A stretch of 64,000 nucleotides of DNA from Zingiber officinale. Lineage: Eukaryota; Streptophyta; Magnoliopsida; Zingiberales; Zingiberaceae. The notes beneath the pieces were generated by a model. That model saw only the letters and a program-made list of their open reading frames with translations. It made no database searches and was not told the DNA's origin. Made by a program: the position numbers and the translations under genes. Below, in pieces: positions 24,710 to 34,936 of the stretch (positions are counted from its first letter, which is position 1; every line of letters begins with the position of its first letter). The stretch lies in contig NC_055992.1 in assembly GCF_018446385.1 (NCBI RefSeq), positions 102,566,947-102,630,946 on the forward strand, in the 5' to 3' direction.

Positions 24710-25483
24710 TTACTCCGCACTGAAGTCCCTCTTTCTTTGCTTCACCGGCCGAGCGTCCCATCGGACATGAAGCTCATGCTGAGCTACGCTCGGGGAGATA
24801 CCGGGAAGCTTGTGTGTCGACCAGGCGAACACATCGTGATTTTGTCTAAGGCAAGCGACCAACTCTATCTTATTCTCCGCCTCTAGGTCGGCGGTAATAA
24901 AGGTGGTTGCTTCCGCTCGGCTGGGGTGGATCTGAACCTCCTCCTTGTCTTCGTACACCAATGTAGGAGGCTTTTTAGTGATTGTGTTTACCTCCAAGCG
25001 CGGATTTTTCCGAGCGCTTCTTGCCTCGGACTTGACCATCTTGAAGTAGCATCGTCGAGCAGCTAGCTGATTGCCTTTGACCTCGCCCACCCAGTCGTCC
25101 ACCGGGAACTTAATCTTTTGGCAGTAGGTAGACACCATCACCCGGAATTCGTTGAGGGTTTGTTGGCCCAAGATGACATTGTAGGCCGACGATGTGCCCA
25201 CTAATATGAAGTTTGTGGTCCTTGTTCTCCTCAATGGCTCTTCCCCGAATGAGATGGCCCGTCGGCCCTGTCCGAGCAACAACACTTCATTGCCCGTGAA
25301 ACCGTAGAGAGGGGTCGTCATGGGCAGCAACTCATTCCGATCAATTTGTAATTGATCTAACGTCTTCTTGAAGATGATGTTCACCAAACTCCCTGTATCA
25401 ACAAAAGTTCGGTGAATAGTGTAATTAGCGATTATCGCCCGGATGATCAATGCGTCGTCGTGAGGGATCTCCACTCCCTCCAA
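24710..25483 (-). pseudogene. Aspartic protease region of gypsy element 1
   Basis: The active-site triad appears in FVDTGSLVNIIF. The flap and hydrophobic strand blocks (YNVILGQQTLNEF) follow, and then the linker to RT ending VKQRKRDFSAE. This 257-codon stretch is open, but the flanking frames are not. It would have cleaved the Gag-Pol polyprotein. Confidence 0.85.
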
Positions 25484-25754
25484 GTCACTGGGGACGAAGC
25501 TGATCTCGAGCCCTTCAGCCTTCTCCTTGCTGCATCACACCGTGTGAATCTCCAACTGTCGAGCGTACAACTTCCTGGCTCTGTTGGAGTCACCGCTGGT
25601 CGGCCCTCTAGCAATCATGTCTATTTCTCCTCAGGATACGTTGCTTCTATTTTCTTCTTCCTGAGCGGAGGGTCTATTTCGCTCGACCGAGACTTAAGAG
25701 GGATCAGTATCATACCTCCACTGATGTTGATGGTGCCGCTTGGGCGCCCTTCTT

Positions 25755-26993
25755 TCATCCTCCCGCCGCCCAGTAGATCGATGTCTTTGTCGCCGATCGA
25801 GAGAAAGAGATCGGCGACGGTATCCTCTTGGAGTCGGTCGGCTGGCGACAATCACGCGTGTTGTGGGTTGCCGATTGGTGGAAAGAACATAACATTGATG
25901 TCCACACCTTGTCTTTTGCCGCCTTCTGCCGACCGGAAGTCACATGCTGCACGGTATGTGTCCTGGTCTCCTGGTGCGGCCGCGCTCCTTTGACCCTTGA
26001 CCCTTTGGGCTGCTGATGGCTGCTTGATGGTCGACGCTCAGTCGGCACCTCTTTTCTTCTGGCCACTTGGGCTTCTTCCACATTTATATATTCGTTGGTC
26101 TTCTTGAGCATGTGGTCGAAATCCCTGGGCAACTTTCTGATGAGCGATCGGAAGAAATCTCCCTTGACGAACCCCTGAGTGAAGGCGTTCATCATCGTCT
26201 CGGATGAGATCGAGGGTATGTCCATGGCTACTTAGTTGAAACGCTATATATAGGCCCGAAGCGCTTCTTTCGATCCTTGCTTCAAGGAGAAGAGGTTGAC
26301 GCTCGTCTTTTGATAAAGTCGACTGCTGGCAAAATAATGTAAGAATGCCGCTCGGAAGTCCTTGAAGATGTGTATAGATCCGTTTGACAATCTTCTGAAC
26401 CAGCGCTGTGCCGATTCGAAGAGGGTAGTGAGAAAGACTCGGTATTTCACTCCATCTGAATACTGGTACAGCGTGGCTTCATTATCGAACCTATCCAGAT
26501 GATCATCTGGATCAGTTGATTCGTTGTAGGTCCTAATCGCTAGCGGGGTATAGTGTCTGGGCAGAGGGTTTTGTAAGATCTCCTCGGAGAACTGCCGATT
26601 GATCCGTTTAGGAAACGCGTTGCTTCAGGGCACCTTGCCTTTTTGTGCATCCCGAACGGGAGCATCATCCGAAGATGATCCCCGTTCTTCATTCGCCTGG
26701 GCTATTTCTGAGGGGGTTTGGAATAAGGTACGATGAAAGGGGATTGGTGCTGGCGGCGCTTCCCCCTGTGTGCCAGTCGTCCTTCTATTCTGCCCCCATA
26801 CAGAGATTTACTCCGCTCGGTCTTCCTGCCCCGCTCATCTCCAGGCCGCCAATGTTGCAGGTTGCGACGCTTGCCGATCGGCTAATGCCTGTTGTTGTTG
26901 ATGCTCGATCATCTTTATCCCTCGGGCTTGCACAAGCATGTCGTGCTCTTCCTGGGTGAACGTCATGGTGGTGAGTCGTCCAGCGTCCTCCAT
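25755..26993 (-). pseudogene. Gag of gypsy element 1
   Basis: The ATG at 26993 begins MEDAGRLTTMTFTQEEHD. The retrotransposon gag domain lies around 26560-26060 (YRVFLTTLFESAQRWFRRL, then AFTQGFVKGDFFRSL). The zinc-knuckle-like CSFHQSATHNTRDC, the Tat-style variant of CCHC, is at about 25905. Stops fall at roughly 26830, 26635, 26243 and 26232. It would have formed the particle shell. Confidence 0.8.
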
Positions 26994-27009
26994 CTTCTCG
27001 GTTCAGATG

Positions 27010-27040
27010 CAGATTAAGTTCCCACAGACGACGCCAAATA
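27010..27040 (-). other. Primer-binding region of gypsy element 1
   Basis: Directly inside the 5' LTR the minus strand reads TTTGGCGTCGTCTGTGGGAA. The TGGCG start is what a tRNA 3' CCA end would pair with. The tRNA identity was not established by eye. Confidence 0.6.
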
Positions 27041-27964
27041 TGATCCTATCCGAAAGTCGAAGAGATGGAAAGTCGGGGATGTGGCGCTCCCATTGACCGT
27101 TTGTAGACTCCGCTCGGACCTGCAACACAAACTACGTCAGTGTCGAGGCAGGAAAGAGATCTCCGGCATTGGCCCTCCGACGCTTAAGTCAGTCACCAGC
27201 GATGAAGTAGAAGGCGGAGCAAAACTGAACAGTAGAGAGCACAGTGTCTTGTGTATTGCCTACCTCCGCCGATGCTTCTATTCTCCCTTTATATAGAGCT
27301 CTTGTAGCGCGTGTGCATGCTTCCCAAGGCGAGCACGCTTCTCAAAATTTTCCCTAAAAAAACTTGTTAGTAAAGTGTCCCCGACACAGTACTGCAACGG
27401 GCCGAGCATATCTCTGAAGTGACAGTGAAAGTTTCCCCGTACGATCTTCTGGCTGTCCATGCCTGGTGTCGGCGACACCAACTCCCAAAAGGATGTCGAT
27501 GGATATCAGAGGGAGTGTACTGCTAGGCTGAGCGGGTTGGTCGCTCGGCCGGAATTTTGTTGCTCTGGTGTCCCGTCCGGTCGGCTAGAACCTTGCTAGT
27601 CTTATGTGTGTCTGTTCGCTTGAAGTTCCATTCTGTCATTGCCAAGACCTATTGTCAGGCCGAGCGAGGTAGCCGTTCGACCGAAGTTGAACTCTGCCAA
27701 TATCGAGTTCTACTGTCTAGCCGAGCGGGGTAGTCGCTCGACCTGACTTTTGCACCTCGTCTCCTCCTCCGTTTGGCGTCCAATAATAGATTGAGCGTCG
27801 GCCGTTTGACTCCTCCCCGTGTCGCAAGCGACGGCGGATCGGGACCTTCTCCCTCGGTCAGGACATGCTTCGTCCGACCGGTCGATGTTATCTGCGCGTT
27901 GACCGCCTTAACTTTAACCTCCACAGTGGTTGCGGGGGTGGGGCCCCTCATCATCACCGCATCA
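27041..27964 (-). repeat. 5' LTR of gypsy element 1
   Basis: 924 bp, TG...CA ended, fuller than its partner. It contains the promoter TATA box that the left LTR has lost. Confidence 0.92.
27289..27295 (-). promoter_or_regulatory. TATA box of the 5' LTR
   Basis: The minus strand reads TATATAA within CTCTATATAAAGGGAG, oriented to drive transcription leftward into gag. Start site not determined. Confidence 0.6.
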
Positions 27965-28780
27965 TATACAAAATTATTCTCCTCAATATATTAGGTTAAA
28001 TTGACATTTGAGGGTATGGATATAATCAAGAAAAATAAACGAACATATAGGAACTAATTTTATATCAATCTGAGGTCATTTGATCAATCAACTACTTTTT
28101 GTCCAAAAATAGCTGATAGATCAAACGACTTCAAATTGATATGAAACTAGATCCTATGTATTTGGTTAAATCTTTTGATTATATTCATGCACTCAAATAT
28201 CTATTTGACCTAATATATTGAGAGGAATAATTTTTTTAATACAAATTTAATTTTTTAAACATATTGGTATTAAAAAAAATATTGTTCTTAATATATTGAA
28301 TCAAATTAACGTTTGAGTACATGCATATAATTAGAAAAGTGAGACGAACACATAAGAACTAATTTCATGTCAATTCGAGATCATTTGGTCCAATAACCAA
28401 TTTTAGGTAAAATCGGCTGATGAACCAAATAACCTCTTGGATTGACATGAAATTAGTTTTTATGTGTTCATCTACCTCTCCTAATTATATCCATGTCCTC
28501 AAATACCAATTTTACCAAATATATTGAGAAAAATAATTTTTTGAATATGAATTGAATTTTTTTAAAATATTCATATTAAAAAAAAATCAATGTTCTCAAT
28601 TATATTAAATTAAGATGTTTTAAGAATTATAATATAATTAGAAGAGGTAGTCGAACTCATAAGAATTAATTTCATATTAATTCAAAGTTGTTTGGTCCAT
28701 TAATTGATTTTACCTAAAATCGACTTGGATAAAAAAATAAAAAAAAATCAATAGATTGATTTATTTAAAATTTTAATATT
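27965..28780. repeat. Tandem dyad-symmetric units, right part
   Basis: Continuation of the array at 13340-15060. The same blocks recur (TCAATATATT, GGATATAATCA, GAACTAATTTCATGTCAAT), now ending in sequence complementary to the left end of the host element. Confidence 0.7.
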
Positions 28781-28926
28781 TCGACACAAATGAAATTGAT
28801 TTGATTTATAAAAAAATTTAGTATAGGAATAAAATAAAAAATTAGCACTTAATTTGGTAAGTTTTTAGATTACCCCATGTGATTTAATAATTTTAAAAAT
28901 TTATCTACGTGGATCCATAAAAAACA

Positions 28927-29447
28927 AAAATAACTAAGAACGTGGGAGAATTTCATTAGCATAAATAGTGTAATCTCAGATAAATTAATAGTAGACCACA
29001 ATCTCAGTTTCGCATTAAAAATTCAATAATCTGAAAAAGTGATTCCCTTTATTTCTTTATTGCAAAACATTGGATATGTTTAACCTAAATCTAAAACAAT
29101 TCACAGATAGTTTATTGCTTTCATTTCTTCAATAGCTAATCGAATTGTTAATTATATAAATGTAGCTTTATCCCTAATAATTTTTTAAAATATTATTAAT
29201 AATTATTTAGGCCAGTTGTAAGTGTATTAGATTAGATCAAGAGAATTTTCGCAATTATATAATAGCAATATTATGAAAATTTTAATATTATTATTTTTTG
29301 TTTCAAATTGAGAGTAATTTATATTTAATGTGATATGTGAATATTTCTTATGAGTCCAAAAAAGAACTATAATATCACTTAGCACGTAAGTGCAACTTTA
29401 ATGTAATCTTGATTTACATTAATTGACGCTGATGTGGCGGTTCCACA
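28927..29447. other. Intergenic AT-rich sequence
   Basis: No gene seen. The segment at 29408-29447 carries a diverged partial copy of the tail of the SINE that follows (CGCTGATGTGGCGGTTCCACAT). Confidence 0.45.
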
Positions 29448-29467
29448 TTGATTTACATTAATTGAGT

Positions 29468-29762
29468 CTTAGGACGTAGCATAGCTAGAGGTACATGGTT
29501 TCATGCTCGAACAATCCAGAGTTCGATCCTCAGGGTGTCATTATTTGGGATTAGCGTCCCGACTATGCACTTTCTGCTGTGTACCTGCATATACCTCCCT
29601 TCATATTCGTAGAACTGACTCTAGGGGGATCCTCAGGGTGTCATTACCTGGGGTTAGCACCCCGGCTATGCGCTTTCAGCTGTGTACCTGTATTTACCTC
29701 CCTTCATATTCGTAGGACCGGCTCTAGGGGGTCGTTGATGTGACGGTTCCATATTTTTTTTT
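29468..29762 (+). mobile_element. tRNA-derived SINE with internal tail duplication
   Basis: Flanked by TTGATTTACATTAATTGAGT at 29448-29467 and 29763-29782 (20-bp target duplication). A B-box-like AGTTCGATCCTCAG lies near 29520. The stretch from TCCTCAGGGTGTCATTA to CTCTAGGGGG occurs twice in tandem (about 29525-29627 and 29630-29730). A T-rich tail follows. It shares TGTGTACCTGCAT with the SINE at 14134. Confidence 0.75.
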
Positions 29763-30184
29763 TTGATTTACATTAATTGAGTTTAAAAGCAAAATAAATG
29801 CCATATTCTTTGATTAAATTTTATTATTATTTTTTAAAGCTGCTACTTTTGTTTTTTTGTTTTTTAAAATCTGCTATTTCATTAGCGAAATGAGCGTTTA
29901 TTTCTCCATGGGATAAACTTGCAAAGCTACCATTTTTAACTAATGGTTCTTTAGTTAAAAAAAATAAATTATGTGTAATATATATATTTTTGGAGAAAAA
30001 GCAATTTACAAGGAAAATGAATTACAATTTAACATTCAGATTTAAGCACTAAACAAGTGATACAATTCAGGTTTAAATAAACAGAAAAGATGAGAATAAG
30101 AGCATCACATCAGATTTTCTAAATAAAAATTTTATTTTAAATTTTATATTTTATATAAAAAAATCTTTATCATTTTATAGATAA

Positions 30185-30610
30185 GGGCAGCTGTAATACT
30201 TGTTAATAGGGGGTGTTATAATATTCCTTGGTGTTAACATCCATTGTGGAGGGGTGTTATAACACCCCCCACTTTGAACGCGTTCAAACAATTGAATACG
30301 TTCAAAGTACCACCCATGGTGTTTTTTTTAATTTTTTTTTAATAATTGAATAAAATCCTAAAATTAGAAAAAATAAATAAAATGGGTAACTAATAAATAA
30401 TAAAGATTTTTTTAATAATATTATTATTCATTTAAATTTTATTTATTTAATATGATATAATTTTAAATGCACCGTGGGATCCATGAATAATGAATATTAA
30501 CGTTAAAAAGAATATGAGTGAGAGAAATGTTATAACGACTATGTGACAATAGACCTCCTACTTTTTGATGAGGTGATGGACGTTATAACACGGATGCATT
30601 GCGGATGCTC
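30185..30610. mobile_element. PIF/Harbinger-like (Tourist) MITE
   Basis: Bounded by TAA (30182-30184 and 30611-30613). The left end GGGCAGCTGTAATA and the right end, inverted, GAGCATCCGCAATG are imperfect terminal repeats. Subterminal GTGTTATAA motifs recur on both sides. It is 426 bp with no coding capacity. Confidence 0.7.
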
Positions 30611-31044
30611 TAATAATAAAAAGAAAAAATAATAAAAAATAAAGATTTAATAAATTATAAGGAAACTGATATATACAATGAAAAATAGAGATCTAAATTA
30701 AATAAAATAATTTTTCTATCCTAAATTTTAAATAAGAAATTTGATAGGGATATTTAAGGTCAACGAAAATAGTATTTGATTTAGAAAATAGATGATTTTC
30801 CAATAAATGATTCATGCTCTACATGTAAATAAAAGGATCCTTAGAAAAGTATGATTTTTATTGATTTCAGGATTAACTAATTTTTTTTATCAAAAATATC
30901 CTCCAAAACATGAAGCTATTGAATCCCTTCAAAATTGGCCGAGTAAGCAAACATAATTCAGCATTTACATGCAATTTACAGAAACTAATCAAGTACAATT
31001 TGTATGGATTAATTATTGAGAAGTCAATCGATCGTTTTGAATCT
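30611..31044. other. 3' flank of the PMD gene
   Basis: AT-rich and non-coding; it should include the gene's 3' untranslated region (transcription runs leftward). No distinct terminator recognised. Confidence 0.4.
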
Positions 31045-33507
31045 TCACTTTTGAGCATTGTTGTTCATGGACTCGACTTTGTGTTCAATTGCACGCAGAT
31101 TAGCTTCAGCAGTTTCCACTTCCTTGCGTAAATTCTTCATATTTGTGTCGAATCCAGGCTCTGTCATACCAAAAGCTTCTTGAGTTTTCTCGATTTTGTC
31201 CTCAATTTCTCGCAACTTGCTGCCAAGGTCATTAACATGTTTCTTAAAAGCAATCACTTCTTGTGCTTGTTTTTCTCTACCCTTAGCATCTTCTAGCCTA
31301 CTTCTAGCATCCTCGAGTCTCCTTAATCGAACCTGTGGTTCTTTCAAACGCGCAATTACATGTTTGACATTGAAGCCAAATTCCTCAAACTTCCGAGCTT
31401 CGGCCATCAGGTTTTCAACCTCCAAAGGGTCTGTTCGACATGTCGTCTCCAATGCTTTCCTCATCAAGTCTACGAGCCTGTACCACTTTGAAAGATGGAC
31501 ATCACGCTTAACTTCTTCACTAACATTGTCATCTAGCAAGCCTCTGTAGTGTGGTTTCTGGGGAATAAGCTTAAAGAAATGAGTATACATCCTAATTGCC
31601 TCTTGCCCGTAAGGATCTTCATAATTTCCGACATTATCAATGCACCAATTCCTGCAATTCTTTTCATTATCAGGTCCCGGGGAACTTGGCTCCCACTCAG
31701 CTAAAAGTCCACAGCAGACAAATTCCTCCAGCTCATCCACCAGCCTCCTTTGCTCTTCTTCTGAGTCGGTAACACAGTTGTCACTATCGGCATCAAGTAC
31801 AATGACATCTCTGGAAGGAACAGATAAAGTTTCCTCATTCATGCTAATGCAATCTGCTTCGAACTTACTTCCCTTAAAACACTTATCAAACTCACTACTT
31901 GAAGAGTTATGCTCATCTTTTGACTCTCTTTTCCTCTTTGAACACTTATCTAACTCATTATTTTGAGATTTATGCCCTCCGAAATTAGCTCCTCCGACAG
32001 CAAAATCTTCAACTGAATTTTTGTCTTTCACCTTAGTTTGAGTTTGATGAATATCCAGTAAATTTGGCGCTGAACCAAATTTATCTATAGTTTGTTGATA
32101 TTCAAGTTGGTGCATTTGCCACCAAACTAGGTACTCGCTCCTTGGCACACCGCTTCTTGTTAGCTTGGGGATCATCACATATTCCCCTATCTTGTGGTGA
32201 TTGTCAGCCATCCATGTCGATAGAGAGTCACTTGAGATTGGGATTGATTGATCATAACCAAACTGCCTAGCAACCCGGTGAGGCTGATACCTTTCCGATG
32301 AGATTAAATCATCACCAAAGAAACCCTGCAATGTTGATGGCGAGGTGATTGTGACATAATCATATGCCCAAGCAGGCATGTTGTCTTCAACATGGACTTT
32401 CCGTGTCTGCTCGTCATACCAAGGAGGTTCTTTCCAACTAGATTTTAGAGAATACGGTCTCCATGTAAAGGACTTCTCGTCCTGAAAAACACTAAGAGCT
32501 TCCTCATAATTCATGGCACTTGCTTTGTTGCCCGGTCGACTGATACAAGACTCTGACACCAAAGGACCTGCACCTAATGGCAATGGGCACAAGCTCTCGA
32601 ATCTTGCCCAAACCCAAACTTGAAGAAGTCCAAACTGCGCCCAAACATCAACCTTATTACCTCTTCTCTTTCTGGATGAATTCAAGACAAAGTTCGAGAT
32701 GTTTGACAGATCATGGTAAATATTAGCAGTGACAAGTGATGCGAGAGCAATCCGACCCCCACAGCTAAGCCTAGCAGCGAGACCAAATACCATTTTGGGA
32801 ACCTCTCCGGAAGGATAGGGCGGCAACACATTCTTGGATAACCAATATGCCAAGAATCCAAGATATTTAAGATCATCCTCGCCGTGCAATTCCAGGAACC
32901 ACTGCAGCCAAATATCAAGAGTGACTCTGCGTAAAGACTTTGCCTTTGGATGAAGCTCCCGAATCTTCTCCTTCTCCACATACAGCCTCAGCATACGATC
33001 ATTTTCTTCATCAGTCAATTCTCTATCAAATCTAGATCCTGAAATTGGGAGGTTGCCAATAACATAAGCATCCTCAAGCGTGAATGTGGCTTCACCCCAT
33101 GGAAAAATGAAAGTGCGCGTAACAGGGCACCAGAAACCGGACAAAGCTTCCAACAAAGACTGGTCGGGCTTAATGTAGTTGACGGAACCCAAGACGGCAT
33201 CTTCAATCTCAACCTCACGCCAAGCCTTGACAACCTTTGGATCCGAACCCATGTCTCTTACCCAGGCCTCCCAGCCGAGGCCCGGAGGCGTCCAGCCACG
33301 GAAGTTGATCTTGGGGAAGCAGGCCACGCCCCTTCTGATAAGGTCAGACGCCAATGGGGTTGCGGCGGCGACGGCGTCGGATGAAGAAGGAGAGGCAGTA
33401 CCGCATGGGAGTAGCAAGCAGGAGTCTTTCTCCGTCAACTTGTGGGATGGTGCGTCAAAGGCTCGATTTTTATAAGGTTTCACGGTAATTCTAGCATTCG
33501 TCCTTTT
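31045..33507 (-). CDS. Plant-mobile-domain (PMD/MAIL-like) protein
   Basis: An open frame of about 820 codons with no internal stop. The plant mobile domain covers roughly residues 40-480 of the 812-residue stretch read from 33483. Its blocks include FPKINFRGW, ALSGFWCP, FIFPWGEATFTLEDAYVIG, WLQWFLELHGEDD and YLGFLAYWLSKNVLPPYPSG. An acidic/Ser region follows and a C-terminal coiled coil covers about residues 690-805. No ATG begins this frame: the first in-frame Met is about residue 78, inside conserved sequence. The frame opens at 33507, right after TTTTTAG, so the start is probably in an upstream exon joined at that acceptor. PMD proteins are plant nuclear proteins related to transposon-encoded ones; some act in silencing and development. 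The intact frame suggests a functioning gene. Confidence 0.82.
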   Translation of the reverse strand, partial: KRTNARITVKPYKNRAFDAPSHKLTEKDSCLLLPCGTASPSSSDAVAAATPLASDLIRRGVACFPKINFRGWTPPGLGWEAWVRDMGSDPKVVKAWREVEIEDAVLGSVNYIKPDQSLLEALSGFWCPVTRTFIFPWGEATFTLEDAYVIGNLPISGSRFDRELTDEENDRMLRLYVEKEKIRELHPKAKSLRRVTLDIWLQWFLELHGEDDLKYLGFLAYWLSKNVLPPYPSGEVPKMVFGLAARLSCGGRIALASLVTANIYHDLSNISNFVLNSSRKRRGNKVDVWAQFGLLQVWVWARFESLCPLPLGAGPLVSESCISRPGNKASAMNYEEALSVFQDEKSFTWRPYSLKSSWKEPPWYDEQTRKVHVEDNMPAWAYDYVTITSPSTLQGFFGDDLISSERYQPHRVARQFGYDQSIPISSDSLSTWMADNHHKIGEYVMIPKLTRSGVPRSEYLVWWQMHQLEYQQTIDKFGSAPNLLDIHQTQTKVKDKNSVEDFAVGGANFGGHKSQNNELDKCSKRKRESKDEHNSSSSEFDKCFKGSKFEADCISMNEETLSVPSRDVIVLDADSDNCVTDSEEEQRRLVDELEEFVCCGLLAEWEPSSPGPDNEKNCRNWCIDNVGNYEDPYGQEAIRMYTHFFKLIPQKPHYRGLLDDNVSEEVKRDVHLSKWYRLVDLMRKALETTCRTDPLEVENLMAEARKFEEFGFNVKHVIARLKEPQVRLRRLEDARSRLEDAKGREKQAQEVIAFKKHVNDLGSKLREIEDKIEKTQEAFGMTEPGFDTNMKNLRKEVETAEANLRAIEHKVESMNNNAQK

Positions 33508-33510
33508 CTA

Positions 33511-34079
33511 AAAACAACAACAACAATATCATTATCATCTCATCAACGGCACCATCGCCATCATCATCTAATCATCAAGAACAACGAGACGCAATCAAGA
33601 ACAAGAAACGAAGAAGGGATTCAGCGCGTACCAGAAAGGGAGCTTGGAGTCTACGGCTAGGGCTTCCTGACGGTTCAATGCCCATTGCCGGACAATGTCG
33701 CGGAGAAAAACGCCGCCGGAAAGTATGGAAGGGATGGGATCTACAAAATGGGAGAAGTGGCGCGGTTTGCCGCTCTGCAAAATTTCATATTTTTGGCACA
33801 CGCAGGAAGTCGAGGGCCGAAACGGGGGACTCACGCCGCCATTACGCCACGGAACCATAAAGTCATAAACCCTAGGCGCCACTCGCGGCCGGCGAAAATT
33901 AAAATAAAAATACGCAAAAACGGTGATGACTAATTAGGATATCTCACGTAATTAATTCCTTGGATAATCGTAAAAAAACTTCAAGAAAAAAAAATAGCTA
34001 TTCAAGTACTGAAAATAAAAGGCCAGAAATCTCATTCTGTCTAATTTCCTTATATAAATTATATAATTAATATCATACT
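33511..34079. other. 5' region of the PMD gene
   Basis: On the minus strand this includes a T-rich stretch before the proposed acceptor at 33508-33510 and an open frame at 33595-33882. That frame contains in-frame Met codons (MVPWRNGG near 33858) and might be a first exon, but the splice donor is not certain. The part beyond 33930 is AT-rich with no recognised feature. Confidence 0.4.
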
Positions 34080-34936
34080 TGATCATGTCGAAACGCTGAG
34101 TCGACGGACGCTGGGGACGTGACATGCTCCGCTATCTCCGACTGATGGCGTAGATCTCCGGCGAACCTGCAAAAAAGCCGAGCCAGGAGGGGTTTCTCGG
34201 CGACGGCCCTCCGACGCTCAAGTCAGGCAACGAGAGAGGCAGCGTAATGTGACTACAGTAAAGATTTGCGCATACCTTCGTCGACGTCTGGGGGTCCTTA
34301 TATAAGATCCCGGGAAAGCGCGGGCCCTCTTCTCGATGCGTGCACGCTTCCCCAAACATACCTTAACGAGCTTGTGTTAGAAAAGTACCTCTGACGTCAT
34401 TCCGCAATCGTCCGAGCATATCCCGGATGTGACGGTGGAAGCTTCCACCGTATGATCCTGTGTACGGCTCGACCGCCATCTCTGCTGCTTGTCGGCGGCA
34501 GACGTCTCGAGGATGATGTTATCCCCTGTCTCCTTTGTCCTCTTGCGTCCCCTGTCTGTTCCAGGGCCAAGAGGCCAGGCCGCTCGGCAAGCGTATCCCT
34601 TTTGCCGCCGGTTGTAGGTATCGGTCCGACCGGGAGGACTCCCAGTCGTATGCTCGGATGAGATTGCTCCTGCCTCTTTGTTGCTTGGTGCCCTGGCTGA
34701 GCGGCCCGCCCGCTCGGACCTGAAACCTTATTACCTTGAGCGTCGGAAACCCGACCCCTAGTCGGGTTGTCTTTCATTCGGCTCGGAGGTTTTCCGACCG
34801 GTCGGCCTGCTTAGTCCGGTCGGTCAGCCTGCTTCGTCCGGTCAGTCGGGTCTCAGGGTTGAATCTCCTTACCTTTGACCTCCACGTGCCGTTGGCCTTC
34901 CGCCAACGAGGATCCCCCGTCCTTATCACCGGATCA
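34080..34936 (-). repeat. LTR of Tat-type copy A
   Basis: TGATCATGTCG...CGGATCA, 857 bp. It resembles the LTRs of gypsy element 1 in its ends, in the CTCCGACGCTCAAGTCAG stretch and in the adjoining purine tract (AAGGGGAGGCATG on the minus strand). The minus strand has TATATAAG at about 34297-34304. Confidence 0.82.
34297..34304 (-). promoter_or_regulatory. TATA box in the copy A LTR
   Basis: TATATAAG on the minus strand, at a similar place to that in the LTR at 27041. In a 3' LTR it would drive transcription out into the PMD gene flank. Confidence 0.5.

Larger units (their letters stand above)
15061..27964 (-). mobile_element. Ty3/gypsy LTR retrotransposon, Tat-type, degenerate
   Basis: LTRs 15061-15848 (3') and 27041-27964 (5') both start TGATCC and end GCATCA. 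They are flanked by the perfect 5-bp repeat TATAC (15056-15060 and 27965-27969). Minus-strand order is LTR, primer-binding region, gag, protease, RT, RNase H, integrase, a 37-bp tandem array, an antisense plus-strand gene, polypurine tract, LTR. Integrase downstream of RT marks Ty3/gypsy. The long region after pol with an antisense gene and satellite-like array fits the Tat lineage. All genes carry stops. It is inserted in the dyad array and is itself interrupted by a solo LTR. Confidence 0.93.
12793..28926. mobile_element. Foldback/MULE-like inverted-repeat element, split by a gypsy insertion
   Basis: The left end (12796 on) GTTTTTTATCGG...GTAGATAAATTTTTAAAA reappears inverted at the right end, where the minus strand from 28925 reads GTTTTTTATGG...GTAGATAAATTTTTAAAA. 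A second inverted match is TTTGTGTCGAAACATTGAAA near 13225, with its complement near 28765. Interior units are themselves dyad-symmetric. Candidate 9-bp target duplications are AAAATAATT (12784-12792) and AAAATAACT (28927-28935), with one mismatch. Without the 12.9 kb gypsy insertion and the SINE the element would be about 3 kb. No coding capacity is seen. Superfamily is uncertain. Confidence 0.6.

Noticed and set aside
33595..33882. 95-codon minus-strand open frame upstream of the PMD exon
   Set aside because: It does not begin with ATG at its limit and no convincing donor joins it to 33507; kept only as a candidate first exon.
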